The notes under the pieces are model-generated. The model was not told the DNA's origin. It saw only the letters and a list, made by a program, of their open reading frames with translations, and searched no databases. A stretch of 64,000 nucleotides of DNA from Eucalyptus grandis (taxonomy: Eukaryota; Streptophyta; Magnoliopsida; Myrtales; Myrtaceae), in assembly GCF_016545825.1 (NCBI RefSeq), contig NC_052619.1, forward strand, positions 47,988,127-48,052,126, given 5' to 3'. A program made the translations under genes and the position numbers. This document shows positions 44,691 through 55,994 of this stretch, piece by piece; the first letter of the stretch is position 1, and each line of letters starts with the position of its first letter.

Positions 44691-45640
44691 CAAGTAATGT
44701 GGATTTATTTTAATCTAAATCACTATCATGAAATGGGGTAATTAAACAATCAAATGACTTACACCAAAAGAAATAAACATACAAAGTAAACAATTATTTT
44801 TGGGTTTTCTCTTACTTTATATAACATGCACTTTAACTACATAACCTAACTTTATAGACAATCAATTTTGAACCTAACATGAAAATTATTTGACATGCAC
44901 CTAATATTTTTGTATTTTTTATTATCAAAATTCGTATTAAAAAAACTAATTAAATTGTCTAGAAAGAATAATTTTATAATATGTTTTAGGGGTTATTGAC
45001 TTAAACCCTATTCTATCTTAGAAAACTATTTAAAATAAAATTATTAAAATGTGCAAAGATTATCTAAGGCCTTATCTATAAAAAAAAATTATTTAAATCA
45101 ATCCTAACCTATTCCAAAAACTATCTAAACGTGTAATCTAAAAAATGCAATCCTAACTTATGAAACCATCATTTTCTGATGCTAGATTTGAATTTTTTTT
45201 TTCAGTGTTTTCCAAAACAAGCACTTATCAGATAGACATTATAAACAAGACACTCAGGATATCCATCAAATGAATAATTAAAATCATCGAAAAAATAATT
45301 TGTTATCTCATGGATTAAATTAACGATTATTTTAATCCTAAACATCACAACATATAATAAAGTTCAAAATAATTAAAAAATTTGATCCGAAGTCTTACGA
45401 ATCGAATTAATAATTATAATGATTTAAGAGTCAAAATATTATCAAAGCCAAAAAATCAATATAATTAAAAAATGATTCGACATCTTACGAATCAAATTAA
45501 TAATTATAATAATTTTTGGCAACAATACTCTATGGATAATGCCTAAAATATTCAATATCACAATGAAATCAATCTGACTTTAGCATATTTAAATCAAATT
45601 GGATTAGCTCGGTATCTAATTTGAAGCGCGCAATCAAAAT
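44691..45640. other. No gene recognised (AT-rich)
   Basis: Very AT-rich, with two near-copies of a string 'ttaaaaa(a)tttgatccgaagtcttacgaatc' / 'ttaaaaaatgattcgacatcttacgaatc' (45373 and 45469). It may be the inner part of the reversed LTR. Confidence 0.35.
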
Positions 45641-46600
45641 ACGGATGGTGCTTAGCGTTACGACTTGACTTGGTGGACGTCGGACTTGTTGGAGGACGTC
45701 CGAGAGAAGCCAAGCACGGCAACGAAAGGGTTTTGCTAGTCGTGGTGGTATGCCACTTGGGAATTTATCAGAAACCTGCAAAAAAAAAAAAAAGGAGGAC
45801 GGTGGAGCCGAACACCTGCTGCAGCGTTGGAAAGCGGGAGTCGGTGGCAACAAGCGTCGGTGACGGGCGGAGGGCGGGCGCAGCAGCAGTGGCGAGCGGA
45901 CAGAGGTGGCATGGGCTGCTGGTGTGGCGGCGAGCTACTGCGGCCGAATGTGCAGGCGGAGGCGCGGCAGCAGGTGAGGTGCGAGCGTTAGGCGCCGAGC
46001 GCGGCAGCAGTGGTGGCAGGCGAGAACTCGAGGGGTAGCAGTGATGGCTGGCAAAGATGGTGGCACACGGACAGGGGTGACGCACGAGCAGGGGCGTGGG
46101 CGTCGAGCGCCGGCGCAGGTGCTGCTGGTTGCGAGCACCGAGTGTTGCGGCGACAGCCCCTTTCCGGCGATGGATGGAGAGCGGCAGCAGCAGCAGAGGC
46201 ACCGAGGTGCAGCGACGAGCGGACGAGCTGGTTGCTATAGCATCGCAGAAGGGCGAGCGGTGCTCAGGCAGAGGGAGGCACGGGCAAGCGACGGCAGCAA
46301 TGGGGAGGGGGGTTGCAAGTGGAGGCGAGCTGCTGTGGGCGTTGCTCGGAGGCGCTACAAGCGTCGCAGACGGCGACCAGCGACGGATGGGTGAGCGGTG
46401 CTCGCCGGAAGGAGGAAAGCGGCGGGCGGCCCACTGCGGGGCGGGGCGACCAGCAGCAGCTCTCCGAAGAAGATGACTCCTTTCTCTCTTTCCTCACGTC
46501 CCCTCTCTCCTTTTTCCTCTGACTTCTTCTTTTGTCTGCAGCTTGTCAGAGAAGAAGGGAAATTACCTTTCTTTGGCTTTTGAACGAGATGGGTTCTCTA
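45641..46600. other. GC-rich low-complexity block
   Basis: Sharp rise in GC. Dominated by GGCAGCAG, GCGAGC and GGTGGC strings that open several overlapping ORFs on both strands (for example 45768-46202 minus and 46096-46476 plus), with Ala/Gly/Arg-rich products. Open frames on both strands at once are expected from composition, so none is called. It could be a former 5' untranslated or promoter region, or a captured GC-rich exon. Confidence 0.4.
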
Positions 46601-46849
46601 AACCCAATGTCAACTTCCAAGCCCTTTCTAATACAATGAAAAAGGCATGAAAAATAGACTCGGTTGATTGTTTACAAAAAGAGCCCGGACGCTTCTCTTT
46701 TGTTTTCCACTCAAGAGGATAAAGAGAGAATCATAAAACCACTGGTCGTGATGGTTTTGCTGGGTGGGCTTTGGGCCTTTGAGGGAGAGGTTGGGAGTTT
46801 TAAGTCTCCGCGACGCAAGTTGCAAGGAGGCTGGTGGGCCATTAGGTGA

Positions 46850-47781
46850 TTGACGCATGGTGCCGGGATGGTAGTCTCCTCGCTAGTGACACCATGGGGT
46901 TTACGTGACGGCTGTCGGCTAAGGTGGTTCTTCCAGCATAAAAAAAAAAGAATAATAAAAACAGGCCCGTGGTCTTTTGCAAGTAACTTGTTAGTTCTGA
47001 AACAATGTGAACCAAAGATTCCAGAGCACTATTATGATTATAATCGCCACGCCTTCTGGGTTCAAATGGGAGGGATACCTCCAAGGTGGTTGAGAGAGGA
47101 AGTGCTTGCTGATTTGGCTGAAAGAGTTGGAAGGGTTTAAGAAATACAACTGAAGGCAAGAGGAAATGGCCCAAACGAAAGCTAGTAAGGTGAGGGTAGA
47201 TATGGATTTGAGTTTACCTTTAAAATCGGGGGCTATATTGGACATTGGGAATAAGAAGCTGTGGGTGGAATTTAAGTATGAACAACTTCCACATTATTGT
47301 TACTCGTGTGGGAGAATTGGCCACTATGTTATAAACTGTGAGGAAATTCCCTATGAACAGACTAAATTGGCAAAAAAATAAGGCAGGAAAGTACGGACCT
47401 TGGCTAAAGGCGGAAGTACGTGATCATAGCCCTCATTGGGAAGCCTTCTATGGTAAACTAGATACACATTTAGATGCTGAAGAAGTAGTTCCGGAAATGC
47501 TTGCATCAGGAAATGGCATGGAAAGAGAGGTCAGCAATGAATCGGAGACACGGGCAACTACACCTCAAAACAAGAAAAGAGTAGAATGTTTCTCTTCCCA
47601 ATATGTAATAGAAGGTGCAGCTATGGAGTCAAGCAATAAAGACAAAGGGAAACAGATTATGTGCATTGATTTTCCTAAAGCAAAGATTCAGACAGAGGAA
47701 AACAACATCAACAAAGGTTTGAAGATCCAGAAAACTAAAAAACAGAAAAGATCAGCAGAAATAGCATCTGCTCATAGATGA
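46850..47781 (+). pseudogene. LINE ORF1: DUF4283 and zinc knuckle
   Basis: 46850-47140 gives a DUF4283-type stretch (GPWSFASNLLVL, FWVQMGGIPPRWL) ending at a stop. 47166-47381, in another frame, continues with KVRVDMDLSLPLKSG and a CCHC knuckle CYSCGRIGHYVINC. 47338-47781, in a third frame, is a Lys/Glu-rich linker. In intact elements these form one nucleic-acid-binding ORF1 protein. Here two frameshifts divide it. Confidence 0.8.
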
Positions 47782-47871
47782 AATGGAGCTTTTGGAAACC
47801 CCTGTTCAGATTGTTAAGGAAAGAAGAGATTGGGCTCTGGTGGCTAGCCCTAATAAGCCACCAAAGACGCC

Positions 47872-48530
47872 ATGAAAATCATTTACTAGAACTGTCAGGG
47901 GTTGGGCAACCCCTTGACGTTCCAAGAGCTAAGGACTTTAGTTGCTCTCGAAAGGCCTACCATGGTTTTCTTAATGGAGACTAAGAACAATGAGTCAATG
48001 GTTGAGGATGTTATAAAACGCCTCAAGTTCCCAAATAAATTTCTAGAGAATCCAGAAGGCATTGCAAGAGGATTAGTATTAATGTGGAGTGACGAGGTGG
48101 AGTTAAAAGTGATCTCCAGCACCAAAGCTTTCATTGATGTTGAATGCCATGAGCTAACTAGTGGCTGTCACATGCGAGTAACTTTCCTCCATGCTCCTAC
48201 AATTTACGGGGAGAGGCTACTCCTATGGCATAAATTAAGAGAAATACAATCATAAAAATTTCTTCCATGGATTTGTATGGGGGATTTTAACGAAATCTTA
48301 TATGCTTGGGAGAAGGAAGGAAAAAGGGAAGCTGATTACTACCGAATAGCAACATTTCGTGAGCTGTTGAATGGTTGTTCCCTAATGGATATAGATAGCA
48401 AAGGCTATGCATTTACTTGGACAAACAACAGAGCAGGGAGGATTTGGTTAAAAAAGATTAGATCGAGTTCTTTGTACCATGGATTAGAGGGTGACCTTCC
48501 CAAATGCTGAAGTTCGAGCTCTCCCGGTGT
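47872..48530 (+). pseudogene. LINE endonuclease domain, broken
   Basis: ATG at 47872 opens MKIIY followed by TAG (47887-47889) where Trp is usual before NCQGLGNP. The domain goes on through FLMETKN, GLVLMW and, after a second stop (48253-48255), MGDFNEI and FTWTNNRAG. These are the signature strings of the exonuclease-endonuclease-phosphatase fold used for target-primed reverse transcription. A frameshift at about 48475 ends the frame. Confidence 0.85.
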
Positions 48531-50190
48531 CGGATCTAATCATAGCCCACTTCTTGTGCTGCACCCTGAAAGTAAGACAAAGAAAAAACAATTCAGGTTC
48601 GAAGCATACTGGCTGGATGAAGAAGAATGTAAGGAGGTTATTCAGCGAACATGGCATGAAAATGCTCTAAATGATAACAGCTTTTCAGCCAAAGTTCAAG
48701 ATGTCTCTAAAGCTTTAGTAACATGGAGCAAAAACAAGTTCCCTAATGTTGCCATTCCCATAAAAGAGTTGAAGATGACATTAATAGAGATAACAAATAG
48801 ACCCCCAGAAAGTTACAGCAAGGAGGAATATCGGCATATTGTGGATCAAACTGAAAAATTATGGAGACAGGAGGAAAAGTATTGGGAATTCCGGGTGCGC
48901 ATCAATTGGCTAAATTGGGGAGATAAAAATACAAAGTATTTCCATGCCACAACAGTGCAAAGAAGGTAGAGAAACATAATTACAATGCTGAAGATAAATG
49001 AAGATACTTGGTGCAGGGAGCCAAATGCAATCAAGCAACATATCAGGGACTTTTATCAAACACTCTATGCAACGGGGGGTCCGAGGAATTTCAAACCAGT
49101 CCTTGATTAGTGTCCTAGTCCAGTCAATGATGAAATCAATGCACAGTTGATGGACAATGTGAAAATTGAAGAAGTAGAAGAAGCGGTATTCCAATTGGGT
49201 TCACTCAAAGCTCCAGGGCTCGATGGTTTACACGGGCAATTTTACCAGCATTATTGGGAGGAATTACAGCATGACGTGTTTCAGCTAGTACAGCTCTTCT
49301 TTGAGACAGGTATTATAGACCCCTCCCTAAACCAAACACATATTTCCCTCATATCGAAAGTAAAAAATCCAGAAAGCATAAATCAGTTCAAACCTATCAG
49401 TCTATGTAATTTTAGCTACAAAATCATAGCAAAAGTATTGGCAAATAGGCTGAAGAGATGGCTTCTAGAAATAATTAATCCTAAACAAAGTGCCTTAGTA
49501 CAAGGTCGGCAAATTCAAGACAATATATTAATAGTTCAGGAAGTAATTCACCAGCTCATAATTAAGAAGAGAAAAAAGAAGTTTCAGGCCATTCTAAACA
49601 AGTCAGAGTCCCGATCATAGATAAGATAGGGAAATATCTTGGCAACCCAACGGATTGGGGGTAGTCAAAAAAAGAAATGTTCGCCTGGATCCTAGCTAGA
49701 GTAAACACGAAGATGGAGGCATGGAAAGAGAAAATCCTATCCAAAGCAGTTAAAGAAATGCTCATTAAAAGTGTCGTACAAGCTCTTCCTCAATATGCAA
49801 TGTCAATCTTCAAACTACCCATCTCAATATGTAAAGCAATTGAAAAAAGGATTGCATCCTTCTGGTGGAGAACCAATGATACAAGGCGCGGGTTGCATTG
49901 GAAGAAGTGGGAAGTTTTGAAAATGAGAAAGGATGAAGGAGGGCTCGGATTCAAAGATCTCACAAATTTCAACAAAGCAATGCTGGGTAAGCAAGCTTGG
50001 AGGTTATCCCAATCTCCCTCAGCTATATGGAGTAGAATTCTAAAGGGGGTTTATTTTTCGAATGGGGATATGTGGAAGGCAGGAAATAGGGTAGCGCCCA
50101 TCTTGGGGTTGGCAAAGTATTCTGGCGGGGAGAGAAGCTATTGAAAAGGAGGTGGAATGGAGAGTAGGTGATGGCTTGCCAAATGTTGAT
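48526..50190 (+). pseudogene. LINE reverse transcriptase, palm deleted
   Basis: The N-terminal part reads KKQFRFEAYWLDEEECKEV and INWLNWGDKNTKYFHATT. A stop at 48967 interrupts it. RT strings KAPGLDGLHGQFY, FKPISLCNFSYKIIAKVLANR and QSALVQGRQIQDNIL follow. At about 49600 the sequence jumps to IIDKIGKYLG and then, past another stop, to the C-terminal region (MEAWKEKILSKAVKEMLIKSV, SFWWRTNDTRRGLHW, GGLGFKDLTNFNKAMLGKQAW). The segment that should hold the YxDD active site is missing. A last shift near 50110 precedes GREAIEKEVEWRVGDG. Confidence 0.88.
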
Positions 50191-50194
50191 TTGT

Positions 50195-50901
50195 TGTTGA
50201 TGACGATGAAAATGTCGTGTGTTGTAGAAGAACCTAAAAGCTTTTTCCAAAGAAATGTAGACACCAACCATGTAAAGATATGCAAAAAATCTCACTGCAC
50301 TAGGATATTTTTCTTGTGTGCGCTCTCAATTTTCACTTCATAAATTTTAGGGAAGTGATGTCTAATGCAAAATCCGCAAATAACAATATGCACATGTCGT
50401 AGGTTAATAGATTCTTGGCTGTGAAATAGCTTATGCAGTGCCTAGTAAACTGAGAACATCACACCTGTCTTCATTCTAGAGATTGTTTTCACGATACTAT
50501 TAACTTAATTAGGGGAAATCTAGTTAGGAAAGGGGCAAATAGGGAAAACAGAAGAAGCTTAGAATATTTTTTAATAGATCAAAAACCTAGTCTAGCATAT
50601 TTCAATGCTTGAAGTCTCTATATAGTATACCATGAAACAATTGATGTGGTAGTGATTTGGGAGTGGTGAGAATGCACGAATTATATACTGAATGTTCACT
50701 GGGTATGCTTGAAAGTTTGGCTTTGAAAAACAGTCGAAGCAAATCCACGAGATCGAGGATTTTCTCCTTACTTGCAAGGAGGAAGGAGAACCTCCTTGAA
50801 ATTTACTAATTTGAAAAAAAGATATTATTTTATATATTTTTTTCTATTATCTAACCTATTAATTTGTACTTGTCTAATGTTATTTTTTTTTCTCATTAGA
50901 A
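50195..50901. other. No gene recognised; possible 5' flank of the Harbinger transposase
   Basis: No clear left TIR of the Harbinger element was found here. AT-rich, with a T-run at 50883-50892. Confidence 0.4.
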
Positions 50902-52260
50902 ATGGATCACAATGATAGAGAGGAAATTTTCACCATTCTTATATTAGAGGAGATGAGCCTCCAAATGTTGCTTTTGTGTATGATGTATATGCTAGTAGTG
51001 TCCACTGCTGCAGAAAGGCACTATCGCAAGCATATATTGAAGGATCGGACATTTATTAGAATCCAAGCTCGTTTAGATCACCTTGACTGCCTCATTAAGA
51101 GCAATGACTTGAATTGTGTGGAACAACTTAGGATGGATAGACGTACATTTACTCTACTATGCAAGTTGGCACGTACAATTGGTGGATTAAAAGAAGATGG
51201 ACTTGTAACTATAGAAGAACAAATGACCATGTTTCTACATATACCTGCCCATCATGTGAAAAATCGAGTCATCAAGTTTAGATTTATGAGGTCTGGGGAG
51301 ACAATAAGTAGGTATTTTAACTTAGTTTTAAATGCGGTGATAAGAGTGCATAGTGTGCTTCTTGTCTCACCTGAACCAGTTCCAGAGGAATGTGCCGACG
51401 AGAGATGGAAGTGGTTTAAGGTATGTTTGTTATGCTATTTCGTGGACTAATTTAATACTTTAAAGAGAATGTTATTTTATTAATTTTATGTTTCTAGGGT
51501 TGCTTAGGAGCATTAGATGGCACATATATAAGGGTACATGTTCTAGAGGTTGATAAACCGAGGTACCGAAATAGAAGGGTGAGATTACGTCCAATGTATT
51601 CGGAGTTTGCTCACGTGACATGAGATTTGTTTATGTTTTACCTGGATGGGAAGGCTCAGCAGTGGATTCTAGAGTGCTTCGAGATGCTATAGTTAAACCC
51701 AATGGTTTAAAGATCCCCGTTGGTAAGATAAGCCTTTATCAATATATTGCATTATATGTATTGTAGGTTTTACAGGTTCTAAGACAATTAATAATATCAT
51801 CATTTGTTATTAGGTAATTATTATCTTGTAGATACTGGATACACAAATGGGGAGGGCTTTCTTGCTCCTTATATAGGTACTCGATACCATCTATCTGAGT
51901 GGACAGAAGTTTGTACACCAAATTCACCCGAGAAGTACTTCAACTTGAAGCATTCTCAAGCTAGAAATGTCATAGAAAGATGCTTTGGTCTACTTAAGTT
52001 ATGGTGGGCTATTCTTAGGAGTCCATCTTTTATCCAATTAGAACGCAAGGTCGAATAATCATAGCTTGTTGCCTTCTGCACAACTTGATAAGAAGAGAAA
52101 TGGCTATTGATCCAATCGAGGCACAGTTAGATGAAGTTTACCACTATTGAAGATGTGGAAACAATTGATGTTGTCAAGCAGTCAGATCATTGGGCAACAT
52201 GGAGGCAAAATTTGGCAATACAAATGTTTAATGAGTGGAATGCAAGTCGAGGACATGGAG
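50902..52260 (+). pseudogene. PIF/Harbinger transposase gene, frameshifted
   Basis: Exon 1 (50902-51420) gives the helix-rich N-terminal part (DRRTFTLLCKLARTIGGLK, GETISRYFNLVLNAV) ending at donor GTATGT. Exon 2 (51498-51722) holds the DDE_4 core GCLGALDGTYIRVHV, with the first Asp. After a missing base near 51580, another frame gives [26 protein letters not shown], with the second Asp. Exon 3 (from 51814) gives NYYLVDTGYTNGEGFLAPY and [20 protein letters not shown], with the catalytic Glu. A second shift near 52045 leads to [18 protein letters not shown], and stops follow. All three catalytic residues are visible, but no single frame encodes them. Introns are short with normal GT-AG borders. 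Confidence 0.9.
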
Positions 52261-52431
52261 GAGTTGTATGATTTTATATTATTTAAAAAAATCATTTGTT
52301 TTCCATTGTTGCAAGACTTGCTCTATAAGATGTTTTTTTTTTCTCATTTCTATTAGACATGCGTAATATGGTGTTGATTTGTCATTATTGAGACATATAT
52401 TTCCTATATGATGTTTGAATTATGACTTTAT

Positions 52432-52555
52432 CATTTTAAATTTTCTCTACCACGTTATCTTCATCATTAAATTTTCTCTACCATGTTATCTTCCATCATT
52501 AAATTTTCTCTACCATGTTATCTTCCATCATTAAATTTTCTACCATGTTTCTTTG
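52432..52555. repeat. ~34-bp tandem repeat, four copies
   Basis: Unit of the form TTAAATTTTCTCTACCATGT followed by TATCTTCCATCA, with the last copy shortened. Located just 3' of the transposase gene. Confidence 0.85.
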
Positions 52556-52929
52556 CCTCTGTCTTTTATTTTCATAAATAGTTTCTGTCTCTTTGGCAAA
52601 AAACCTAGCCATGAACTTAAAAGAAGCCTTAAGTCAAGATAGTTTGCATCTACTACTTTATATGAACGTGAACATGAGTTTACTTTGGTCAAAATGCAGC
52701 CGATACTCAACAAATGTAATGTACTTTACAAATGCGAATTGTTCAGAGATCGTTCATTAACGTAATTAACTGTCATTGCATCCTCGTGACGGCTAGAAAA
52801 AAAAAACGAATGAACTTTGGACTTTATGCTTTGTTCTAATTGGCATTTGTTTAATTTGGTATTGGACCTATAACAAAATGGAAACAAATGAAAAACTTGT
52901 AAGAGGGAAAAAGAATTCATGTTTCAAAG

Positions 52930-52931
<2 letters not shown>

Positions 52932-52972
<41 letters not shown>
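52932..52972. repeat. (TA)n microsatellite
   Basis: About 20 TA dinucleotides. Confidence 0.95.
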
Positions 52973-52975
<3 letters not shown>

Positions 52976-53402
52976 GTAAAGAATATATTGAAATTGAGGT
53001 TATTCTAAAAACGTTTGATGTTAAAGGGGTATCCAAAAGATTATTTCAAAGGAACGGAAAAAATTATTACAATGCGTAATCATGAAATTTGATGAGAATC
53101 TATTAATTTGAAAAAGATATATTGTTTTGGATGATTTTGTAAATATTAAACCTGCAAATTTGTACTTGCCTAATGTTATTGTTTTTAAAATATCTGAATT
53201 TAAATCCGTAGTTTACCAAATGATAGATTAAATAAGATATGAAGATATCCGACTTTAAATTTGTAGTCCACCAAACAGTAAATTGGGTAGGATATGAGAA
53301 TATCCAACTTTAAATCCGTAGTTCACCAAACAGTTGATGGGATATGAAGAAATTCATGGATTTCTTATCCTATCCTATCTAGTCATATTCTGTTTAGAAA
53401 TT

Positions 53403-53421
53403 CGGACGACCAAACACAGCC
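53403..53421. mobile_element. Right terminal repeat of a Harbinger element
   Basis: Read inward from 53421: GGCTGTGTTTGGTCGTCC, followed outward by TAA (53422-53424). It fits the PIF/Harbinger end consensus and lies 3' of the transposase gene, so it is probably that element's end. The left end was not found. Confidence 0.55.
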
Positions 53422-53589
53422 TAAGATAATTGAGACAGGAATATTATAACAAGAAAGAAGAAAAATAATTTACTAAAGAAATTTTATAAGTATTCATGAA
53501 TATTATAAATACTTATTCAACATTACTAAAGAAATTTTATAATTCTCAATGTACGGATTTTCTTTGTCATAATTATATGTAATGAACAC

Positions 53590-53828
53590 TTTTAGTAGCT
53601 TGACCGAAAATTCATAAAAAGAATAAGTCTATTTGAATTTTTTTCAATAATAATAATAAAAAAGAAGTAAGAAATTCTTGGCCTCGATGGCAAGCCCAAA
53701 TAGCCGTCAGCCTTGCCCTCAGTCAAGAAATGACTCATCTGATAAAAGATACTGGTCCAAGTCGTAGAGAGAGATGGACATTGCACAATATTACCCGGCA
53801 ATTTAAAAATAGGCTTTCGCAACGCAAT

Positions 53829-53877
<49 letters not shown>

Positions 53878-53940
53878 CTCTAGGGAACTCCAATTAGAAT
53901 TTCATTTCGATTGATTACATTTCATTAGTATTTTATATAC
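53590..53940 (+). repeat. Recurrent upstream-type module, copy 5 (first half)
   Basis: Contains 'ctcagtcaagaaatgactcat', 'attgcacaatattacccggc', AATTTAAAAATAGG, TTCGCAACGCAATGATCTCT, a TC microsatellite where other copies have a T-run, then 'tagaatttcatttcgattg' and CATTTCATTAG. The second half resumes at about 54530, after the hAT-like insertion. Confidence 0.6.
53831..53882. repeat. (TC)n microsatellite
   Basis: About 25 TC dinucleotides with one G interruption near the end. Confidence 0.95.
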
Positions 53941-53987
53941 CATCAGGTAAATAAATCCAAAAAAGAAGGTTAGAAGGTCTTTATATA

Positions 53988-54496
53988 GGCTTTGTTTACT
54001 TCATGAAAAATGTGAAATTTTGGAGAATAGTTTTTAGGAAAATATTTTTCTAGAGAAATGACAATATTTTTTTTTATTTGATTGAAATCTGAAAATAAGT
54101 TAAAAATATTTTCCACCATTTGGTATAAAAATCTTGATTTTATTTTCTTAAGGAAAATTACTAAAACATTCGAATTTTTTTTTTTAATTTTCTTCCTTGA
54201 CTAGCTGCCAATGACGGCAATGGCCGTTGACTAGTCATATGCGAGGGATGAGCTTGCCTAAGGCCAGCATGGTGATCGGTTGAAGGAGAAAGAAAAGATA
54301 AAAGATAAAAGATAAAATAAAATAATTAAAAATAAATTTTTAATGAATAAAATAAAAGAAAATTAAAAAATTAAAATAAGTTTAAGGAGCACGTGCTTGA
54401 TTTGGGCAAAATATTTTCCTTAATTTATTTATTTTTGGTGAGTCAAACGTTGAAAAATTAGAAAAAAATTTCTTTATTTTGTGAAACAAAGGGAGC
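53988..54496. mobile_element. hAT-like MITE, 509 bp, splitting module copy 5
   Basis: Flanks are TTTATATA (53980-53987) and TTTATTTA (54497-54504), seven of eight matching. The ends share a TTTGTTT core read inward (GGCTTTGTTTACTTCATG against GCTCCCTTTGTTTCACAAAA). The inside is AT-rich with a short GC-richer core (54195-54285). Confidence 0.6.
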
Positions 54497-54529
54497 TTTA
54501 TTTATTTTCTTGTTTCATTGGAAGAGAGC

Positions 54530-54735
54530 TTAGCGAGTTGGTGGTGACCGGTCAGCTCGATGAATTGTCCATCTTCACCCTCTGTCGAATGGATGTGAGC
54601 ACATACGTTTAATTCAGAGAAAAGTGATGAGTGTAAAATTCACTCGGCCACTTGCAAGCTTTCTTTTAATTAAATTTGCGAGGTGGTGTGCCAGCATGTG
54701 CTTACAGCTTCTTAGCCTAGTCCATTTAACTTCTA
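54530..54735 (+). repeat. Recurrent upstream-type module, copy 5 (second half)
   Basis: Continues the module with 'gagcttagcgagttggtggtg', AAAAGTGATGAGTGTAAAAT, 'attcactcggccacttgcaagc', GGTGGTGTGCCAGCATGTGC and 'cagcttcttagcctagtcc'. It lies about 2.4 kb upstream of the third TIR gene. Confidence 0.6.
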
Positions 54736-54753
54736 CCGGGTCGGCGCATCCAA

Positions 54754-55994
54754 CGCGGTGCTCAATGATGCCACGTCAATTTTGATACAAGTTCATTTAA
54801 CGAAGGATATGTCGCATTTGGGCCTACCTCTCTCTTTCTCTTTCTTCACTTACATGTTTTTACTTTTTAACCTTTTTCTCTTCTTCTTACTTTCACTCCA
54901 CCATGGACAATAGTTCATGAGCGACACAGGTCGCATTTAGGCCTACCTCTTTCTCTCTCTCTTCACTTATACGCTTTTACTGCTTTTACTTTTTTTCCTT
55001 CTTCTTACTTTCACTTTACCATGGATGAGGTGAAGGCAGTGTCAGAGGGCCTTGGTCTCTTGGTCACACTCCACCGTGGACGACACACGTTGGATTTGGA
55101 CAACAATGAATGTAAGACAATGGATTAGGTGAAGGCAGTGTCGGAGGGCCTTAGTTTCTTGGTCAAGGCAAGCATCGACGCAGAGGGTGTGGGAGGACTT
55201 GGATAGGAAGTGCTTCCAACCCAGTGCTTAAGTGATGCCGCGTCAATTTTGACACAAGTTCATTTAACGAGCGATATGTGTTGCATTTGGGCCTATTCTC
55301 TTTCTCTCTCTTCACTTATACGCTTTTACTTTTTAAAATTTTTCTCTTCTTCTTGCTTTCACTCCACCGTTGGTCAAGGCAAGTAGGAAGTGCTTCCAAC
55401 CCGGTGCTTAAGTGATGTTGCGTCAATTTTGACATAAGTTCATTTAACGAGCGACATGTGTCACATTTGGGCCTACTTCTCTCTTTTTCTATTCACTTAG
55501 GCGCTTTTACTTTTTAACATTTTTCTCTTTTTCTTACTTTCACTTCATTTAACGAGCGACATGTATCGCATTTAGGCTTACCTCTCTCTTTTTCTATTCA
55601 CTTATGCGCTTTTACTTTTTAACCTTTTTCTCTTCTTCTTACTTTCACTCCACATGGACAACATTTGAGCAAACACGTGTCACATTTGGCCTACCTCTCT
55701 CTCTCTCTTCACTTATAAGCTTTTACTTTTTTTTCCTTCTTCTTACTTTCACTTTTACTTTTCTCCTTTTTTCTTAGTTTCACTCCACCATGGACAACAA
55801 CAGATGTAAGACAATGGATCTCTCTTCTCTCTCTTCACTTATACGGTTCTACTTTTTTCCCTTCAACGAATGTAGGATCTCTCTTCTCTCTCTTCACTTA
55901 TACTTTTCTACTTTTTTCCCTTCAACGAATGTAAGACACTCTTCTCTCTCTTCACTTATACGCTTCTACTTTTTTCCCGTCAACGAATGTAAGA
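54754..55994. repeat. Minisatellite-like array upstream of the third TIR gene
   Basis: A unit of very roughly 120-200 bp recurs at least six times, built of GCGTCAATTTTGACACAAGT, CATTTAACGAGCGACATGTG, CATTTGGGCCTACCTCTCTC, CTTCACTTATACGCTTTTAC and CTTCTTACTTTCACTCCACC. From 55816 to 55994 a 59-bp subunit (CTTCACTTATACG, TTTTTTCCCTTCAACGAATG) is repeated three times. A non-pyrimidine piece 'gtgaaggcagtgtcggagggcctt' occurs at 55030, 55132 and, as a variant, 56000. Confidence 0.8.

Larger units (their letters stand above)
46850..50190 (+). mobile_element. Defective L1-type LINE
   Basis: The order is ORF1-like DUF4283 region, CCHC knuckle, linker, endonuclease, reverse transcriptase, C-terminal region, as in plant L1 (LINE) elements. 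Multiple stops and frameshifts break it. Part of the reverse transcriptase containing the catalytic YxDD box is deleted, and there is no RNase H. No poly(A) tail or target duplication could be placed, so both ends are approximate. Confidence 0.88.
52261..53399. other. Subterminal region of the Harbinger element, no gene
   Basis: Includes a four-copy 34-bp tandem repeat, a TA run and, at 53180-53400, three diverged repeats of an 'atatccgactttaaatccgtagtccaccaaac' type, as often found near transposon ends. Confidence 0.5.

Noticed and set aside
45768..46476. Overlapping ORFs of up to 144 codons on both strands
   Set aside because: Expected from GC-rich low-complexity sequence. No domain and no splice context.
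54754..55994. CRISPR-like spaced repeats
   Set aside because: The repeats are diverged, pyrimidine-rich and of variable spacing in a plant nuclear context. A minisatellite is the right reading.
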